A stretch of DNA of 64,000 nucleotides from Paenibacillus sp. JDR-2 (GCF_000023585.1 NC_012914.1:6331501-6395500), one strand, 5' to 3'. Numbered from the stretch's first letter, positions 36,325-44,389 are shown. Notes: generated by a model from the sequence alone, not told the origin. A program made the numbers and translations.

Positions 36325-36423
36325 TGTGGATAAAACATCCTGTGGATATGTGGACGAAAGCTGTTGGAAGTCTAATTTCCCCGCGTAATCAGCCCGTTGA
36401 TATGTGGGTAACTATGTGAATAA
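36325..36423. promoter_or_regulatory. Cluster of five DnaA-box-like 9-mers
   Basis: All in one orientation: TGTGGATAA (36325-36333), TGTGGATAT (36341-36349), TGTGGACGA (36349-36357), TGTGGGTAA (36403-36411) and TGTGAATAA (36415-36423). Two match the complement of TTATNCACA exactly, two have one mismatch and one has two. No dnaA, dnaN, parAB or rep gene is nearby, so this is not obviously an origin. It may be a DnaA-titration or DnaA-regulation site. Confidence 0.55.
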
Positions 36424-36554
36424 CTTTACGAGATCTTAATAAGCCTTGCCACTCTATTGCAGGAAGAAAACACGCATACCTTCTTGGAATGGCATAATAA
36501 TTTCGCGCTCAAATGTGCTCGGGGACGGCGATTTCGTGCGACTGTGAGGCTAGA

Positions 36555-36667
36555 CTCACTGTTAGTGAGGAACAACGTACGCGGACGGCGGAGATACTTA
36601 CTAATTCGCCCGATAGTAGCTGCGTGCGCGGTTTTACGGCAGGATGCCTCACTAATTAGTGAGGCAT
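36555..36667. repeat. CTCACT/AGTGAG palindromes
   Basis: A perfect 24-base palindrome lies at 36644-36667 (core GCCTCACTAATTAGTGAGGC). A shorter relative, CTCACT-GTT-AGTGAG, lies at 36555-36569. The palindrome gives the same peptide, ASLISEA, on both strands, which explains the spurious reading frames over it. Confidence 0.65.
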
Positions 36668-36746
36668 TTCGCTCTCTATCCGCCCAAGCGCGGATGGCTT
36701 TCTCTTGCATACAATTTGCTAATGAAAGCTGGAATGAATCAAAATC

Positions 36747-36790
36747 AAAAAAAGCGTTGCGGGGCCAGCTCACCCTCTGCAACGCTTTTT
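36747..36790. terminator. Terminator after the CBM9-like gene
   Basis: AAAAAGCGTTGC and GCAACGCTTTTT form a perfect 12-bp stem with an 18-base loop; a T-run follows on both strands. It ends the minus-strand sugar-catabolic operon 36 bases after its last stop. Confidence 0.88.
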
Positions 36791-36825
36791 CATGAATACG
36801 CTTCTTCGTTTTACCGATGCCGGAC

Positions 36826-37473
36826 TTATCTAAATAACAGCGTTCCAAAGCTGTCGCTGCGATGAAAATTAGGGGTATCCGACTGAACCGGCGACCAGCT
36901 CAAGTAATGAGGGGCCTGCGTCAAATCGCCGCATTTATAGAAATTGCCCTTCATCACGGCACCGGGTTCCGCCCGGAAATCAGGAAACCAGTATTTAAGG
37001 AAAGTAAACGGAATACGCAGGTTAAGCTCCCAGTACATCCTGCGGCATTCGGGATTCCATAAACCAAGGGCCGTGCGTATGCCGAACTGGCTTGCGGCTT
37101 CAGGCAGAATCCGCTTGCGTTTCGAGCCGCCGCTTTCGCCAATCTCCAAGAGCAGCACCCCGGCGGCGTTCAGCTCGAAGTTAAGATAACGCGAATCCCG
37201 GGCGGGAAGCGGCTGAACGAAAAATTCCACGCAGCTGTCCTGATAGACCGGGTCGCCATGCCGCCTGTGGCGCATAACCGGCGATTCCTCGTAGACCCGG
37301 AACTGCAGGTGCAGCGCCTCTTCATCGTATACGCCGCGAACCTCCGTCTCGGGCGGTTGCTCTACTTCAAGCCACTGCTGATAAGCAACCTCCGCGGGCG
37401 GCAGCTCCCGCCATTCTTTATCCGAATAGCCGGCAGCGCCCGCCGCAAATGACAACTCATACAATTTGCTCAT
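36826..37473 (-). CDS. CBM9-like carbohydrate-binding protein
   Basis: 215 residues from the ATG at 37473 (MSKLYELSFAAGAAGYSDKE), AAAGGA about 11 bases upstream, 14 bases after the previous stop. It has the family 9-like sandwich: VRGVYDEEALHLQFRVYE, VYQDSCVEFFVQPLP, YLNFELNAAGVLLLEIGES and GNFYKCGDLTQAPHYLSWSP, with the last C-terminal block typical of cytoplasmic DUF-type CBM9-like proteins. No signal peptide, so it acts inside the cell. It is the last gene of a three-gene operon with a Gfo/Idh/MocA oxidoreductase and a TIM-barrel isomerase. Its role there, perhaps sugar sensing or chaperoning, is unknown. Confidence 0.88.
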   Translation of the reverse strand: MSKLYELSFAAGAAGYSDKEWRELPPAEVAYQQWLEVEQPPETEVRGVYDEEALHLQFRVYEESPVMRHRRHGDPVYQDSCVEFFVQPLPARDSRYLNFELNAAGVLLLEIGESGGSKRKRILPEAASQFGIRTALGLWNPECRRMYWELNLRIPFTFLKYWFPDFRAEPGAVMKGNFYKCGDLTQAPHYLSWSPVQSDTPNFHRSDSFGTLLFR

Positions 37474-37487
37474 AACTTGGCGATCCT

Positions 37488-38510
37488 TTACGGTACGGCA
37501 ATCCATGCGCCGCGTTGATCCGCCGATTCCCGCTCCGCCGTTACGATCTCGATGCTGCCCTTTGTACTCTCCGGAGTAGCCGTATCCAGCGGCAAGCCTT
37601 GAATAAGCGCTTCGATGAAATATTTTTGCTGATAGTAATAGCCCTGATCAGCCGGCAGCTCGACAGTGAAGCCTGCTTCATCATTCGGATTCATTTTGAC
37701 GGAAGCGCCGTCGAACTGCACGTTGCCATGCTCAAAGTTAACTTTGTAGCCCATCTCAAAGCCAAAATCGCCATTTAACGTCCAATCCACTTGAGCGGAT
37801 ACAATCTTGTTATCCGCATAACGATAATGCGTGGACACGATATCGTAGCCGCTTCCCGCGATTACGTTTCTGCCATAGCACGATACCGCCTCCGGTTTCC
37901 CGAACAGCCAGTTCACGACATCGGTATCATGCACGTGCATATCGAGCAAAGCGCCGCCGCCCTTTTCGTTCACCAGCACCCAAGGTCCCCAGGAAGGCGT
38001 GCCGCCGCCACGGTAGAAGTATGCGCTAGTTACATTGCCGAACTTGCCGCTGCTGACGAGCTCCCGGAGGTAGACATAAGCCGGCCAGAAGCGCAGGCAT
38101 TGTCCGATCATCAGCTGCTTGCCGCTTGCTTCCGCGGCTGCGATCATAACGTCACACTCTTCCGCATTCATCGCCATCGGCTTTTCGCAGAGCACATGAA
38201 CGCCGCTGCTCAGACATTGAGTAGTGACATCGCGGTGAAGGAAGGTAGGAAGCGTAATATCTACCGCATCAAGCTGCTCGCTCTCCAGCATCGCTTGTAC
38301 CGACGTATATTTGTTGAACCGGCCGTAATCGATCGCATTCTCCGAGGAAGTATCGATATTACCGCCGCTGCCCCCGCCGTTCAGCTTCACTTCGTCTACA
38401 TCGCAAAGCGCTACGACGCGAATCGGCGCTCCTTCTCTTTCGAGACGCAGGTAGTTCTCGAGATGGGTCTTGCCCATGAATCCAAGTCCAATCAGTCCAA
38501 TTTTCAGCAT
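37488..38510 (-). CDS. Gfo/Idh/MocA-family oxidoreductase
   Basis: 340 residues. The N-terminal Rossmann fold starts MLKIGLIGLGFMGKTHLENY (GxGxxG-type nucleotide site). The dinucleotide/substrate motif CEKPMAMNAEECDVMI is present near residue 97, with the conserved Lys of EKP. The C-terminal substrate domain includes GGALLDMHVHDTDVVNWLFG, where His/Asp contribute to catalysis. Such enzymes oxidise or reduce sugars, inositols or sugar acids with NAD(P). Its ATG overlaps the stop of the isomerase gene by one base (TAATG), so the two are translationally coupled. Confidence 0.93.
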   Translation of the reverse strand: MLKIGLIGLGFMGKTHLENYLRLEREGAPIRVVALCDVDEVKLNGGGSGGNIDTSSENAIDYGRFNKYTSVQAMLESEQLDAVDITLPTFLHRDVTTQCLSSGVHVLCEKPMAMNAEECDVMIAAAEASGKQLMIGQCLRFWPAYVYLRELVSSGKFGNVTSAYFYRGGGTPSWGPWVLVNEKGGGALLDMHVHDTDVVNWLFGKPEAVSCYGRNVIAGSGYDIVSTHYRYADNKIVSAQVDWTLNGDFGFEMGYKVNFEHGNVQFDGASVKMNPNDEAGFTVELPADQGYYYQQKYFIEALIQGLPLDTATPESTKGSIEIVTAERESADQRGAWIAVP

Positions 38511-39358
38511 TAGCGTTCCGTCCTCCCTAAAATCGCATCCATTGCAGCCGACGTGTTATACACGATTTGTTTCGTATGATGGGTGTATGGCGGGATCATC
38601 TCCGCCGTTACGTAATCGTTATAACCGATTGCTTCCAGCGCGCGAATAACTTCCGGATAATCCACGTCACCCGCAAGCAAGTCCACAAAGCCGTGAAGTC
38701 CGCCCGCTTGTCTGCGGTAATCCTTGAAATGCACCTTCTTGATCCGCTTGTTCAGGATCGAGATCCAATGCTCAGGATAGCCGGAGTAAACAACATTGCC
38801 TACGTCGAAGTAAGAACCGACATACTCGGAACCAACCGCGTCAATAAATCCGCGCATTTCAAGCGGAGACAGCAGGAACTTGTTCCATACGTTTTCGATG
38901 CCGACGGATACTTTCACCGCTTCCGCTTCCTTCGCCAGCTTCGTGAAGAAGGCCAGCGCATTGTCGTACGCCCGGTCATAAGGCACCACCGGCGCATTCG
39001 GGATAAAATCAACGCCTACCGCTCCAGGTACGATCAGCACCGAATCCACGCCTAGTGCGGCCGCGTGCTCAAGCTGCTTTCTAGCAACGTCAAATGCTTT
39101 GGTGCTCACTTGCTCATTCTCGCTGGTTGGCGGGTAGTCCCAATACAGGCCGCTTGCCAGGCTCGACAGCTCGATACCGGTGTTATCCGCAAATTGACGG
39201 ACTGCGCGTACTTCTTCCGTTGTGCTTTCCAGGCTCAGCGGGCCTGTCTCGTTCAGCGACAGCTCGATGCCGTCAAAGCCTGCAGCCTTCGCCAGTTCAA
39301 TACTTTCCTCTATACTCATGCCTGCCGGAAAAGACCAAATATTAATCCCTTTTTTCAA
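38510..39358 (-). CDS. Sugar phosphate isomerase/epimerase (xylose isomerase-like TIM barrel)
   Basis: 282 residues from a TTG at 39356-39358, 9 bases after AAAGGAGG. The AP-endonuclease-2/xylose isomerase-like barrel is recognised from GINIWSFPAGMSIEESIELA, AAGFDGIELSLNETG, VGIENVWNKFLLSP, YFDVGNVVYSGYPEHW and VHFKDYR, where Glu, Asp and His form the metal site. It is related to IolE/IolI and keto-sugar epimerases. First gene of an operon with a Gfo/Idh/MocA enzyme and a CBM9-like protein, so I infer a two-step rearrangement and oxidation of a sugar, inositol or sugar acid. An AraC gene diverges from the same region. Confidence 0.92.
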   Translation of the reverse strand: MKKGINIWSFPAGMSIEESIELAKAAGFDGIELSLNETGPLSLESTTEEVRAVRQFADNTGIELSSLASGLYWDYPPTSENEQVSTKAFDVARKQLEHAAALGVDSVLIVPGAVGVDFIPNAPVVPYDRAYDNALAFFTKLAKEAEAVKVSVGIENVWNKFLLSPLEMRGFIDAVGSEYVGSYFDVGNVVYSGYPEHWISILNKRIKKVHFKDYRRQAGGLHGFVDLLAGDVDYPEVIRALEAIGYNDYVTAEMIPPYTHHTKQIVYNTSAAMDAILGRTER

Positions 39359-39440
39359 GTGAGGCAGCCTCCTTTAGCTCTTTATATTCCCATTATAAAG
39401 ACCTCCGCGAAGCCCTTCTTTAGCAAATCAGCCGGACCTT

Positions 39441-39488
39441 TTGCACAGGGCAAAAAGGATTTATAATTAGTGCAAACAGGTGCAAAAA
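39441..39488. promoter_or_regulatory. Direct repeat and -10 box in the isomerase-AraC divergent region
   Basis: Two direct repeats, TTGCACAGGGCAAAAA (39441-39456) and GTGCAAACAGGTGCAAAAA (39470-39488), flank a consensus TATAAT (39462-39467). The box reads toward the AraC gene. Direct repeats are the usual form of AraC-type binding sites, so I infer autoregulation and control of the divergent operon. Confidence 0.5.
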
Positions 39489-39504
39489 AGGGAGAGAACA
39501 AAAG

Positions 39505-40404
39505 GTGGAATTCATTCGCCATACGCTGAAAGAAATGCTTGCGGTACGCAAGCTGATTTCGTTCCATTACTTTGAATTCGCTAAAGGTTACGTGTTCGAA
39601 GGGGAGCAGCACGACTTCTGGGAGCTGCTTTACGTGGACAAGGGTACCGTAGAGGTAAGGGCGGATGAGCAGACGCATCAGCTCGGGCAAGGCATGATTA
39701 TCTTCCATAAGCCCGGAGAGTTTCATACGGTGAAGGTTGGCAGCCAGCATAAGCCGCCTAACCTGTTTGTACTCTCTTTCGAGTGTGCATCCCCATGCAT
39801 GGAAAGCTTCGAGAACCGGATCCTGCAGCTCGGGACGAAAGACCGGAATCTGCTGTCATTGCTCATGCAGGAGGGCTTCTATTCCTTTGAACCGCCTTAC
39901 GACAAGTCGGATATCCACGAGCTTGTTACCCGGGAGGACGCCCCTTTCGCCAGCGAGCAGGCGATGCGCAATTACTTGGAGACTCTGCTTATTCAGCTGA
40001 TCCGGCAGCAAGAAGATGCCGACCGGCAATCCGTGCGCAAGCCTGCCTCCTTCCAAACGGAGAAAGCCGAGCAGCGGACGGCCGACCGGATTATCTCCTT
40101 CATGCGCGGACATCTAGCCGAACAGCTGACTTTGGACAGGCTATGCAAGGAGCTTCATTTGGGGAAAAGCCGGCTCAAGGAAGTGTTTCACGCGCAGGCC
40201 GGCATTAGCCCGATGGACTACTTCAAGCAGCTCAAGATCGAAGAAGCAAAAACGATGATCCGCGAGCAGCAATACAATATGACCGAGATTGCCGCCATGC
40301 TCGGCTACAGCAGCATTCATTATTTCTCGCGCGATTTCAAGAAAGCGACGGGCATGCCGCCGTCCGATTACGCCCGAACTGCCAAGGCAAGGGCGCAGGG
40401 ATGA
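39505..40404 (+). CDS. AraC-family transcriptional regulator with cupin sensor domain
   Basis: 299 residues from a GTG at 39505-39507, 8 bases after GGGAGAG. The N-terminal cupin-like AraC ligand domain (HDFWELLYVDKGTVEVRADE, GQGMIIFHKPGEFHTV) senses a small molecule. The C-terminal double helix-turn-helix binds DNA (LTLDRLCKELHLGKSRLKEV, FHAQAGISPMDYFKQLKIEE, MTEIAAMLGYSSIHYFSRDF). It is divergent from the isomerase/oxidoreductase/CBM9-like operon with 146 bases between, and probably activates it. Confidence 0.93.
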   Translation: MEFIRHTLKEMLAVRKLISFHYFEFAKGYVFEGEQHDFWELLYVDKGTVEVRADEQTHQLGQGMIIFHKPGEFHTVKVGSQHKPPNLFVLSFECASPCMESFENRILQLGTKDRNLLSLLMQEGFYSFEPPYDKSDIHELVTREDAPFASEQAMRNYLETLLIQLIRQQEDADRQSVRKPASFQTEKAEQRTADRIISFMRGHLAEQLTLDRLCKELHLGKSRLKEVFHAQAGISPMDYFKQLKIEEAKTMIREQQYNMTEIAAMLGYSSIHYFSRDFKKATGMPPSDYARTAKARAQG

Positions 40405-40466
40405 GAAAGCCCATAGCCCTTAATGGCGGCTTTCGAAGCTTGCTGTTGATCCATCCCTTCTTCCAG

Positions 40467-40651
40467 GCTGCACATTATGCAGCGTAATCGTACATTTAAG
40501 GCCCTCAATAACTATATATTGCACAGAATGCAGGATATCAGGAGAATAACGGTTAATCCGGGCTCATTACGGGCAATATGCTGCATTTCATGCAACATAT
40601 CTCTCCTGCAGCCACTATTTTGAGCAAATACCCTGCACTTCGTGCAACGTA
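40467..40651. repeat. Four related TGCA palindromes
   Basis: Units at 40467-40489 (GCTGCACATTATGCAGCGTA), 40517-40539 (TTGCACAGAATGCAGGATAT), 40577-40599 (ATGCTGCATTTCATGCAACA) and 40631-40651 (CCTGCACTTCGTGCAACGTA) share the form (C)TGCA-N6/7-TGCA-RCGTA. They are diverged copies of a short palindrome confined to this gap. Confidence 0.65.
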
Positions 40652-40784
40652 ACACCGCGGTGCTGTACCGTTGGTCAGCTTCCAGCAATTAGGAATTCAT
40701 TGAAACCAGAATGTGTTCCGGTTAACGACGAAATCCAATGCAAGGCGGAGCGCGAGTCTATCGGTAGAGTGCTACGCCGTGAAC

Positions 40785-40831
40785 AAAAAAGGCGCCCCAC
40801 AAGTCATCAAGAATGACTTGTGGGGCGCCTC
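40785..40831 (-). terminator. Strong terminator after the LacI-type gene
   Basis: GGCGCCCCACAAGTCATTC and its complement form a very long GC-rich stem (about 40791-40809 with 40812-40830) around a minimal loop, followed on the minus strand by a run of six T. Confidence 0.95.
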
Positions 40832-40838
40832 TTCTCTT

Positions 40839-41888
40839 TTATTGCACGCTGCTAATGGCCGGTTGCTGGGACTCGGAAGAGCGGCGGTATATCATCCGGT
40901 ACGGAATCGTCATGCGCACCGGCAGCGAATATTGATGATTCAAATAATCGAGCAGCAGCTTCACCGCGTACATTCCCATCTCGATTTTAGGTACATGAAT
41001 GGTCGTAAGCGGCGGCGAAGTAAACTCGGAGATTTCGATATTATCGACGCCAGCAACCGCAATATCCTCCGGAATGCGAAGACCGCGCTCCGAAGCGGCG
41101 CGCATCGCCGCAATCGCCATCATATCGCTGGCCGCGAATATGGCGGTTGGCGAATAGCCTTTTTTCTCGAATGCCTGCTTGGTCAGTTCGTAGCTTAGGG
41201 ATACATCCCATTTCACGTCGATAATCCAATTGTCGTTCAGCTCGAGCCCCGCTTCGCGCATCGCGCTTTGATAGCCGAGGAACCGTTTCTCCTGGCGGAA
41301 AGGATCGTTCAGCTCCGGACCGCCAATATAGCCAATCTGCTTATGTCCCTGCTTGATGAGATGCTGCACGGCTTCCTTCGCCGCGGCTTCGCGGTCATAG
41401 CAGACGACCGGAATCGTTCTGTCCGCCAAATCCACGCCAACAACAGCCTTCACATTCTGCTTGATCCATTGGTACGCATCCGCGTCAATCCGCTCGACAA
41501 TAATCATCCCGTCAATCCGGTGCTCCTTCACGAGGGACTGCAGCTGCTGGATATCCTGCTGATTCTCGATGCTGTATACAAAATCCAGCCGTAGACCGGA
41601 CTCTGTCAATGCTTTCTCGATACCCTCCAAAATAACGGAGAAGTAAGGATTATTATATTTGTTCTGAGGAATGGCAACGACACAGCCGATATGAACCATC
41701 AGCTTGTTATCGGATTTGCCCAGCTTCTCCGCACGGTTCGCCTTGTAGCCGAGCTTCTCCGCAACTTCCCAAATTTTCTTACGGGTCTCTTCGCTGACGG
41801 AACGGGTGGAGTCATTCTTCATGACCCGCGATACCGTCGAGATCGATACCCCGACCTGCTCTGCAATATCCTTCAACTTGGCCATCAT
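40839..41888 (-). CDS. LacI-family transcriptional regulator
   Basis: 349 residues. The N-terminal HTH is AKLKDIAEQVGVSISTVSRV, followed by the hinge helix region KLGYKANRAEKLG. The remainder is the periplasmic-binding-like ligand domain (GCVVAIPQNKYNNPYFSVIL; DGMIIVERIDADAY; PTAIFAASDMMAIAAMRAAS; IAVAGVDNIEISEFTSPPLT). GAGAGG precedes the ATG at 41888. It lies directly downstream of a sugar ABC operon on the same strand but has its own leader with two copies of TTGCGGCAA. The same palindrome occurs before the transporter operon and the two giant secreted proteins, so I infer that this protein represses all of them and itself until a sugar ligand is present. Confidence 0.93.
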   Translation of the reverse strand: MMAKLKDIAEQVGVSISTVSRVMKNDSTRSVSEETRKKIWEVAEKLGYKANRAEKLGKSDNKLMVHIGCVVAIPQNKYNNPYFSVILEGIEKALTESGLRLDFVYSIENQQDIQQLQSLVKEHRIDGMIIVERIDADAYQWIKQNVKAVVGVDLADRTIPVVCYDREAAAKEAVQHLIKQGHKQIGYIGGPELNDPFRQEKRFLGYQSAMREAGLELNDNWIIDVKWDVSLSYELTKQAFEKKGYSPTAIFAASDMMAIAAMRAASERGLRIPEDIAVAGVDNIEISEFTSPPLTTIHVPKIEMGMYAVKLLLDYLNHQYSLPVRMTIPYRMIYRRSSESQQPAISSVQ

Positions 41889-41930
41889 ACGTTCCTCTCT
41901 GTTCCTATATCGAATATATGCTCTCTATAA

Positions 41931-41960
41931 TTGCGGCAACAACGCAAAAGTTGCGGCAAA
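41931..41960. promoter_or_regulatory. Two LacI-type operator-like sequences before the LacI gene
   Basis: TTGCGGCAAC (41931-41940) and GTTGCGGCAAA (41950-41960) match the TTTG-CGS-CAAA palindrome seen five more times upstream of genes between 46.4 and 51.7 kb. They lie 43-72 bases before the start codon, where autorepression would be expected. Confidence 0.6.
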
Positions 41961-42027
41961 TTCTATTGTATAGCCCTATTCATCAATAGTCAAGAAACAC
42001 CGTCATTTCAGGCTTTCAGGCCTAAGC

Positions 42028-42066
42028 AAAAAAGGGAAAAGAAGCGACCAAACGCCTCTTTTCCCC
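42028..42066 (-). terminator. Terminator after the sugar-binding protein gene
   Basis: GGGGAAAAGAGGCG and CGCTTCTTTTCCC pair across a 6-base loop on the minus strand, followed by six T; it lies about 20 bases after the stop and separates the transporter operon from the LacI gene. Confidence 0.9.
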
Positions 42067-42084
42067 GCTCTTTCCTTAACCCTC

Positions 42085-43455
42085 TTATTTCAGCTTGGAT
42101 TCCAGATCCTTAATGGCCGCATCCACGTCGCCGTCGCCGGCAAGCGGATTCTTAAGCGATTGCTCGCCGTATGTCCATACCAGATCCGTCTTCTTCACCG
42201 TGAACGGCGAGATAATGCCGAACTGCTGCGCGTCGAGGAAGATTTTATTCGCTTCGCCTGCGGTTGCGATATAAGCGTCGGATGCCGCTTTATTCGCCGG
42301 AATCGAGTAGCCTTGCTTCGCCAGCTCCGTTTGACCTTCAGGACCTGCCAGCCATGCAAGCAGCTTATAAGCCGCGTCTTCATGCTTCGTGTTGCTCGAA
42401 ATCGCTATACCAGCCGGTTGTACAACCGTTTTGTTTTCTTTGAATTTCGGGAGATACGTAATGCCGTAATCTACGTTAGCTTCCTTGAAGTTGGTTGTAT
42501 TCCAGTTGCCGCCCGGGTTCATTGCAACCTTGCCGGTTGTAATGCCGAGGTTCACCTGGCCGCCGAGACCTTCAATTTGCGCTGGTGTCGTATTGATTTT
42601 TTTCTTCGTTGCGTCAATAAAGAAGTTCAGTACTTCACGTGCTTCAGGGGTATTCAGGGCAAGCGATCCGTCATCGTTCACAAGCTTCGCGCCGTTGGAC
42701 CACAGCTCCGGCTCCAGGAACCAATCCATTGTGGAGCCAGGCGATACGGACATGCCCCATTGCACGATGTTGTTGCCGTCAAAGCCGGCTTCGCCAGGGT
42801 TCTTGCCGTTCTTGTCGATCGTCAGCTTGGTTGCGATATCGATAATCTCATCCCAGGTTGGTTCAAGGGAAGGAACCGGCGCGTTCTTGGGATTCTTCTT
42901 CGGATCCGCGAAGATCGCTTTGTCGTAGTACCAGACGATAACGTTCGCGTCGATCGGAAGCGATACCTGCTTGCCGTTGTATTTATGTAGACCGAGCAGG
43001 CTTTGGTCAATATTGTTCAAGTCGAAGCCATTGTCCGCAAGCGGACCGTCCAGCTCTTTGAAAATGCCAAGCTCAGCGTATTTCTCAATAAAGGCATAGC
43101 TGGTTTTGAATACGTCGGGAAGCGTGCCGCCCGCAGCGTTAGCCGTCAGACCGTCCCAATAGCTGCCCCAGTCCTTGCCTTCCAGCTTAACGGTAATATT
43201 CGGATTGGCTTCCATGAACTTATTGAGAAGCTCTTGCGTACGCTGCAGCTCTTCCGCCGTTCCCCATTGCGAATACGTAATCGTAACCGGCTCGGCTGGT
43301 TTCTCTGTCTGCTCCGCACTGCCGTTATCGCTTTGCCCGCCGTTTGAAGCCGAATTCGAACCGCCATTATTGTTGCTGCCACAGCCGGAGATGATAATCG
43401 TCATGGATAATACCAGCGTAAAAAGACCCAATAACCACTTTCTGTTTGTTTTCAT
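42085..43455 (-). CDS. Carbohydrate ABC transporter substrate-binding lipoprotein
   Basis: 456 residues, family 1 solute-binding protein. Lipobox TIIISGCGSNN puts the lipidated Cys near residue 25, followed by an Asn/Gly/Ser linker. The fold is recognised from VTITYSQWGTAEELQRTQEL, GTLPDVFKTSYAFIEKYAEL, EPTWDEIIDIATKLTIDKNG and AAYKLLAWLAGPEGQTELAK. It captures an oligosaccharide outside the membrane and passes it to the two permeases. Last gene of the four-gene operon Gfo/Idh/MocA, UgpA-type, UgpE-type, binding protein. AAGGGG precedes the ATG. No ATPase gene is in the operon, so a shared MsmX-type ATPase is likely. Confidence 0.95.
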   Translation of the reverse strand: MKTNRKWLLGLFTLVLSMTIIISGCGSNNNGGSNSASNGGQSDNGSAEQTEKPAEPVTITYSQWGTAEELQRTQELLNKFMEANPNITVKLEGKDWGSYWDGLTANAAGGTLPDVFKTSYAFIEKYAELGIFKELDGPLADNGFDLNNIDQSLLGLHKYNGKQVSLPIDANVIVWYYDKAIFADPKKNPKNAPVPSLEPTWDEIIDIATKLTIDKNGKNPGEAGFDGNNIVQWGMSVSPGSTMDWFLEPELWSNGAKLVNDDGSLALNTPEAREVLNFFIDATKKKINTTPAQIEGLGGQVNLGITTGKVAMNPGGNWNTTNFKEANVDYGITYLPKFKENKTVVQPAGIAISSNTKHEDAAYKLLAWLAGPEGQTELAKQGYSIPANKAASDAYIATAGEANKIFLDAQQFGIISPFTVKKTDLVWTYGEQSLKNPLAGDGDVDAAIKDLESKLK

Positions 43456-43535
43456 ATCCAGTTCCCCTTTAGATTATTTTGAAAACAGCAGTATTGAAAA
43501 TCTTATGCCTGCCCGTGTTGTTCTCCCTATTGTCC

Positions 43536-44375
43536 TTACCCCTTCGAACCCGTGAGCACCACCCCCTCGACAATATAGCGCTGCGCGAACAGGAACAGCA
43601 GACCGATTGGCACAATGCTGATAAAAGCGCCGGCGGCAAGCGCCGGGAAATCCTGACTCGTCTGGCCGATGAGCATCTGCAGACCAACGCTGAGGGTAAA
43701 CATGTTGTTGCTTTTGATGTAAAGGAATGGTCCGAGGAAATCGAGCCATGAGTTCACAAAAGCAAAGATTACGGTCGTGACGACAATCGGTTTGGACAGC
43801 GGCATGATAACCTTCGTAAACACGGTCCAACGATTCCCTCCGTCGAGATAAGTCGCTTCGTCAAGCTCTTGAGGGATCGTCATGAAAAATTGCCGGAACA
43901 GGAAGATGTAGTACGCGCCGCCCAGCCACGCCGGAACGATCAGCGGCAGCCACGTATCCACCCAGTGCAGCTTCGTAAAGAGCACATAGGAAGGAATCAT
44001 CAGAATGGACGGCGGGATCATCAGCGTCATAAGGACGATCGGGAACAGCCGGTCCTTGTATTTGGTTGAAAAACGCGAGAAGCCGTAAGCTACAATCGAG
44101 CTGGACAATACGGCCCCCAGCACAACAAGCGCGGAGATGGTGAAGGAGTTCTGGATCCATCTCCACATCAGCGGCTGTACATCAAACAGCCTGTTGAATG
44201 CTTCGAAGTTCAGTGATTCCGGCAGCAAACTGGGAGGAACCTTGTACGTTTCCGCCTTCGTTTTCATCATCGTCGACAGCATCCATACGAGCGGCCCGGC
44301 GAACAGCACCAGCGCAGCGGTTAAAATCACGTATTTGCCGGTTTGCTTCACAATTCGTTTGTTAGACGTCGTCAT
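43536..44375 (-). CDS. Carbohydrate ABC transporter permease, MalG/UgpE type
   Basis: 279 residues with six helices. The ATPase-docking EAA loop reads IPQELDEATYLDGGNRWTVF, then TKVIMPLSKPIVVT (about residues 167-200), and the C-terminus EGVVLTGSKG is typical of this side. GGGGGG precedes the ATG. It follows the UgpA-type permease by 14 bases and precedes the binding protein by 80 bases in one operon. Confidence 0.95.
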   Translation of the reverse strand: MTTSNKRIVKQTGKYVILTAALVLFAGPLVWMLSTMMKTKAETYKVPPSLLPESLNFEAFNRLFDVQPLMWRWIQNSFTISALVVLGAVLSSSIVAYGFSRFSTKYKDRLFPIVLMTLMIPPSILMIPSYVLFTKLHWVDTWLPLIVPAWLGGAYYIFLFRQFFMTIPQELDEATYLDGGNRWTVFTKVIMPLSKPIVVTTVIFAFVNSWLDFLGPFLYIKSNNMFTLSVGLQMLIGQTSQDFPALAAGAFISIVPIGLLFLFAQRYIVEGVVLTGSKG

Positions 44376-44389
44376 CTTGTTTCCCCCCT

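Larger units (their letters stand above)
36167..36825. other. Long intergenic region: DnaA-box-like cluster, palindromes, terminator
   Basis: I accept no gene here. Two overlapping reading frames on opposite strands (36457-36795 and 36426-36848) are explained by a perfect palindrome that reads ASLISEA both ways. The region contains five DnaA-box-like 9-mers (36325-36423), two CTCACT/AGTGAG palindromes (36555-36667) and a terminator (36747-36790). Confidence 0.65.
40405..40838. other. Intergenic region between convergent regulators, with repeats
   Basis: No gene is seen. The region holds four TGCA-type palindromes (40467-40651) and the terminator of the LacI gene (40785-40831). I see no terminator of the usual kind directly after the AraC stop. 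Confidence 0.6.

Noticed and set aside
36325-36423. Chromosomal or plasmid replication origin
   Set aside because: DnaA-box-like 9-mers are present, but no dnaA, dnaN, gidA, rep or par gene is nearby and no AT-rich 13-mer unwinding array was seen, so I report only a box cluster.
36426-36848. Hypothetical proteins on both strands (112 and 140 codons)
   Set aside because: The frames mirror each other over a perfect palindrome (ASLISEA on both strands), lack ribosome binding sites and run through a terminator. I treat them as repeat-derived artefacts.
40713-41198. 161-codon plus-strand frame over the LacI gene
   Set aside because: It is antisense to the LacI ligand domain and crosses the very strong terminator at 40785-40831.
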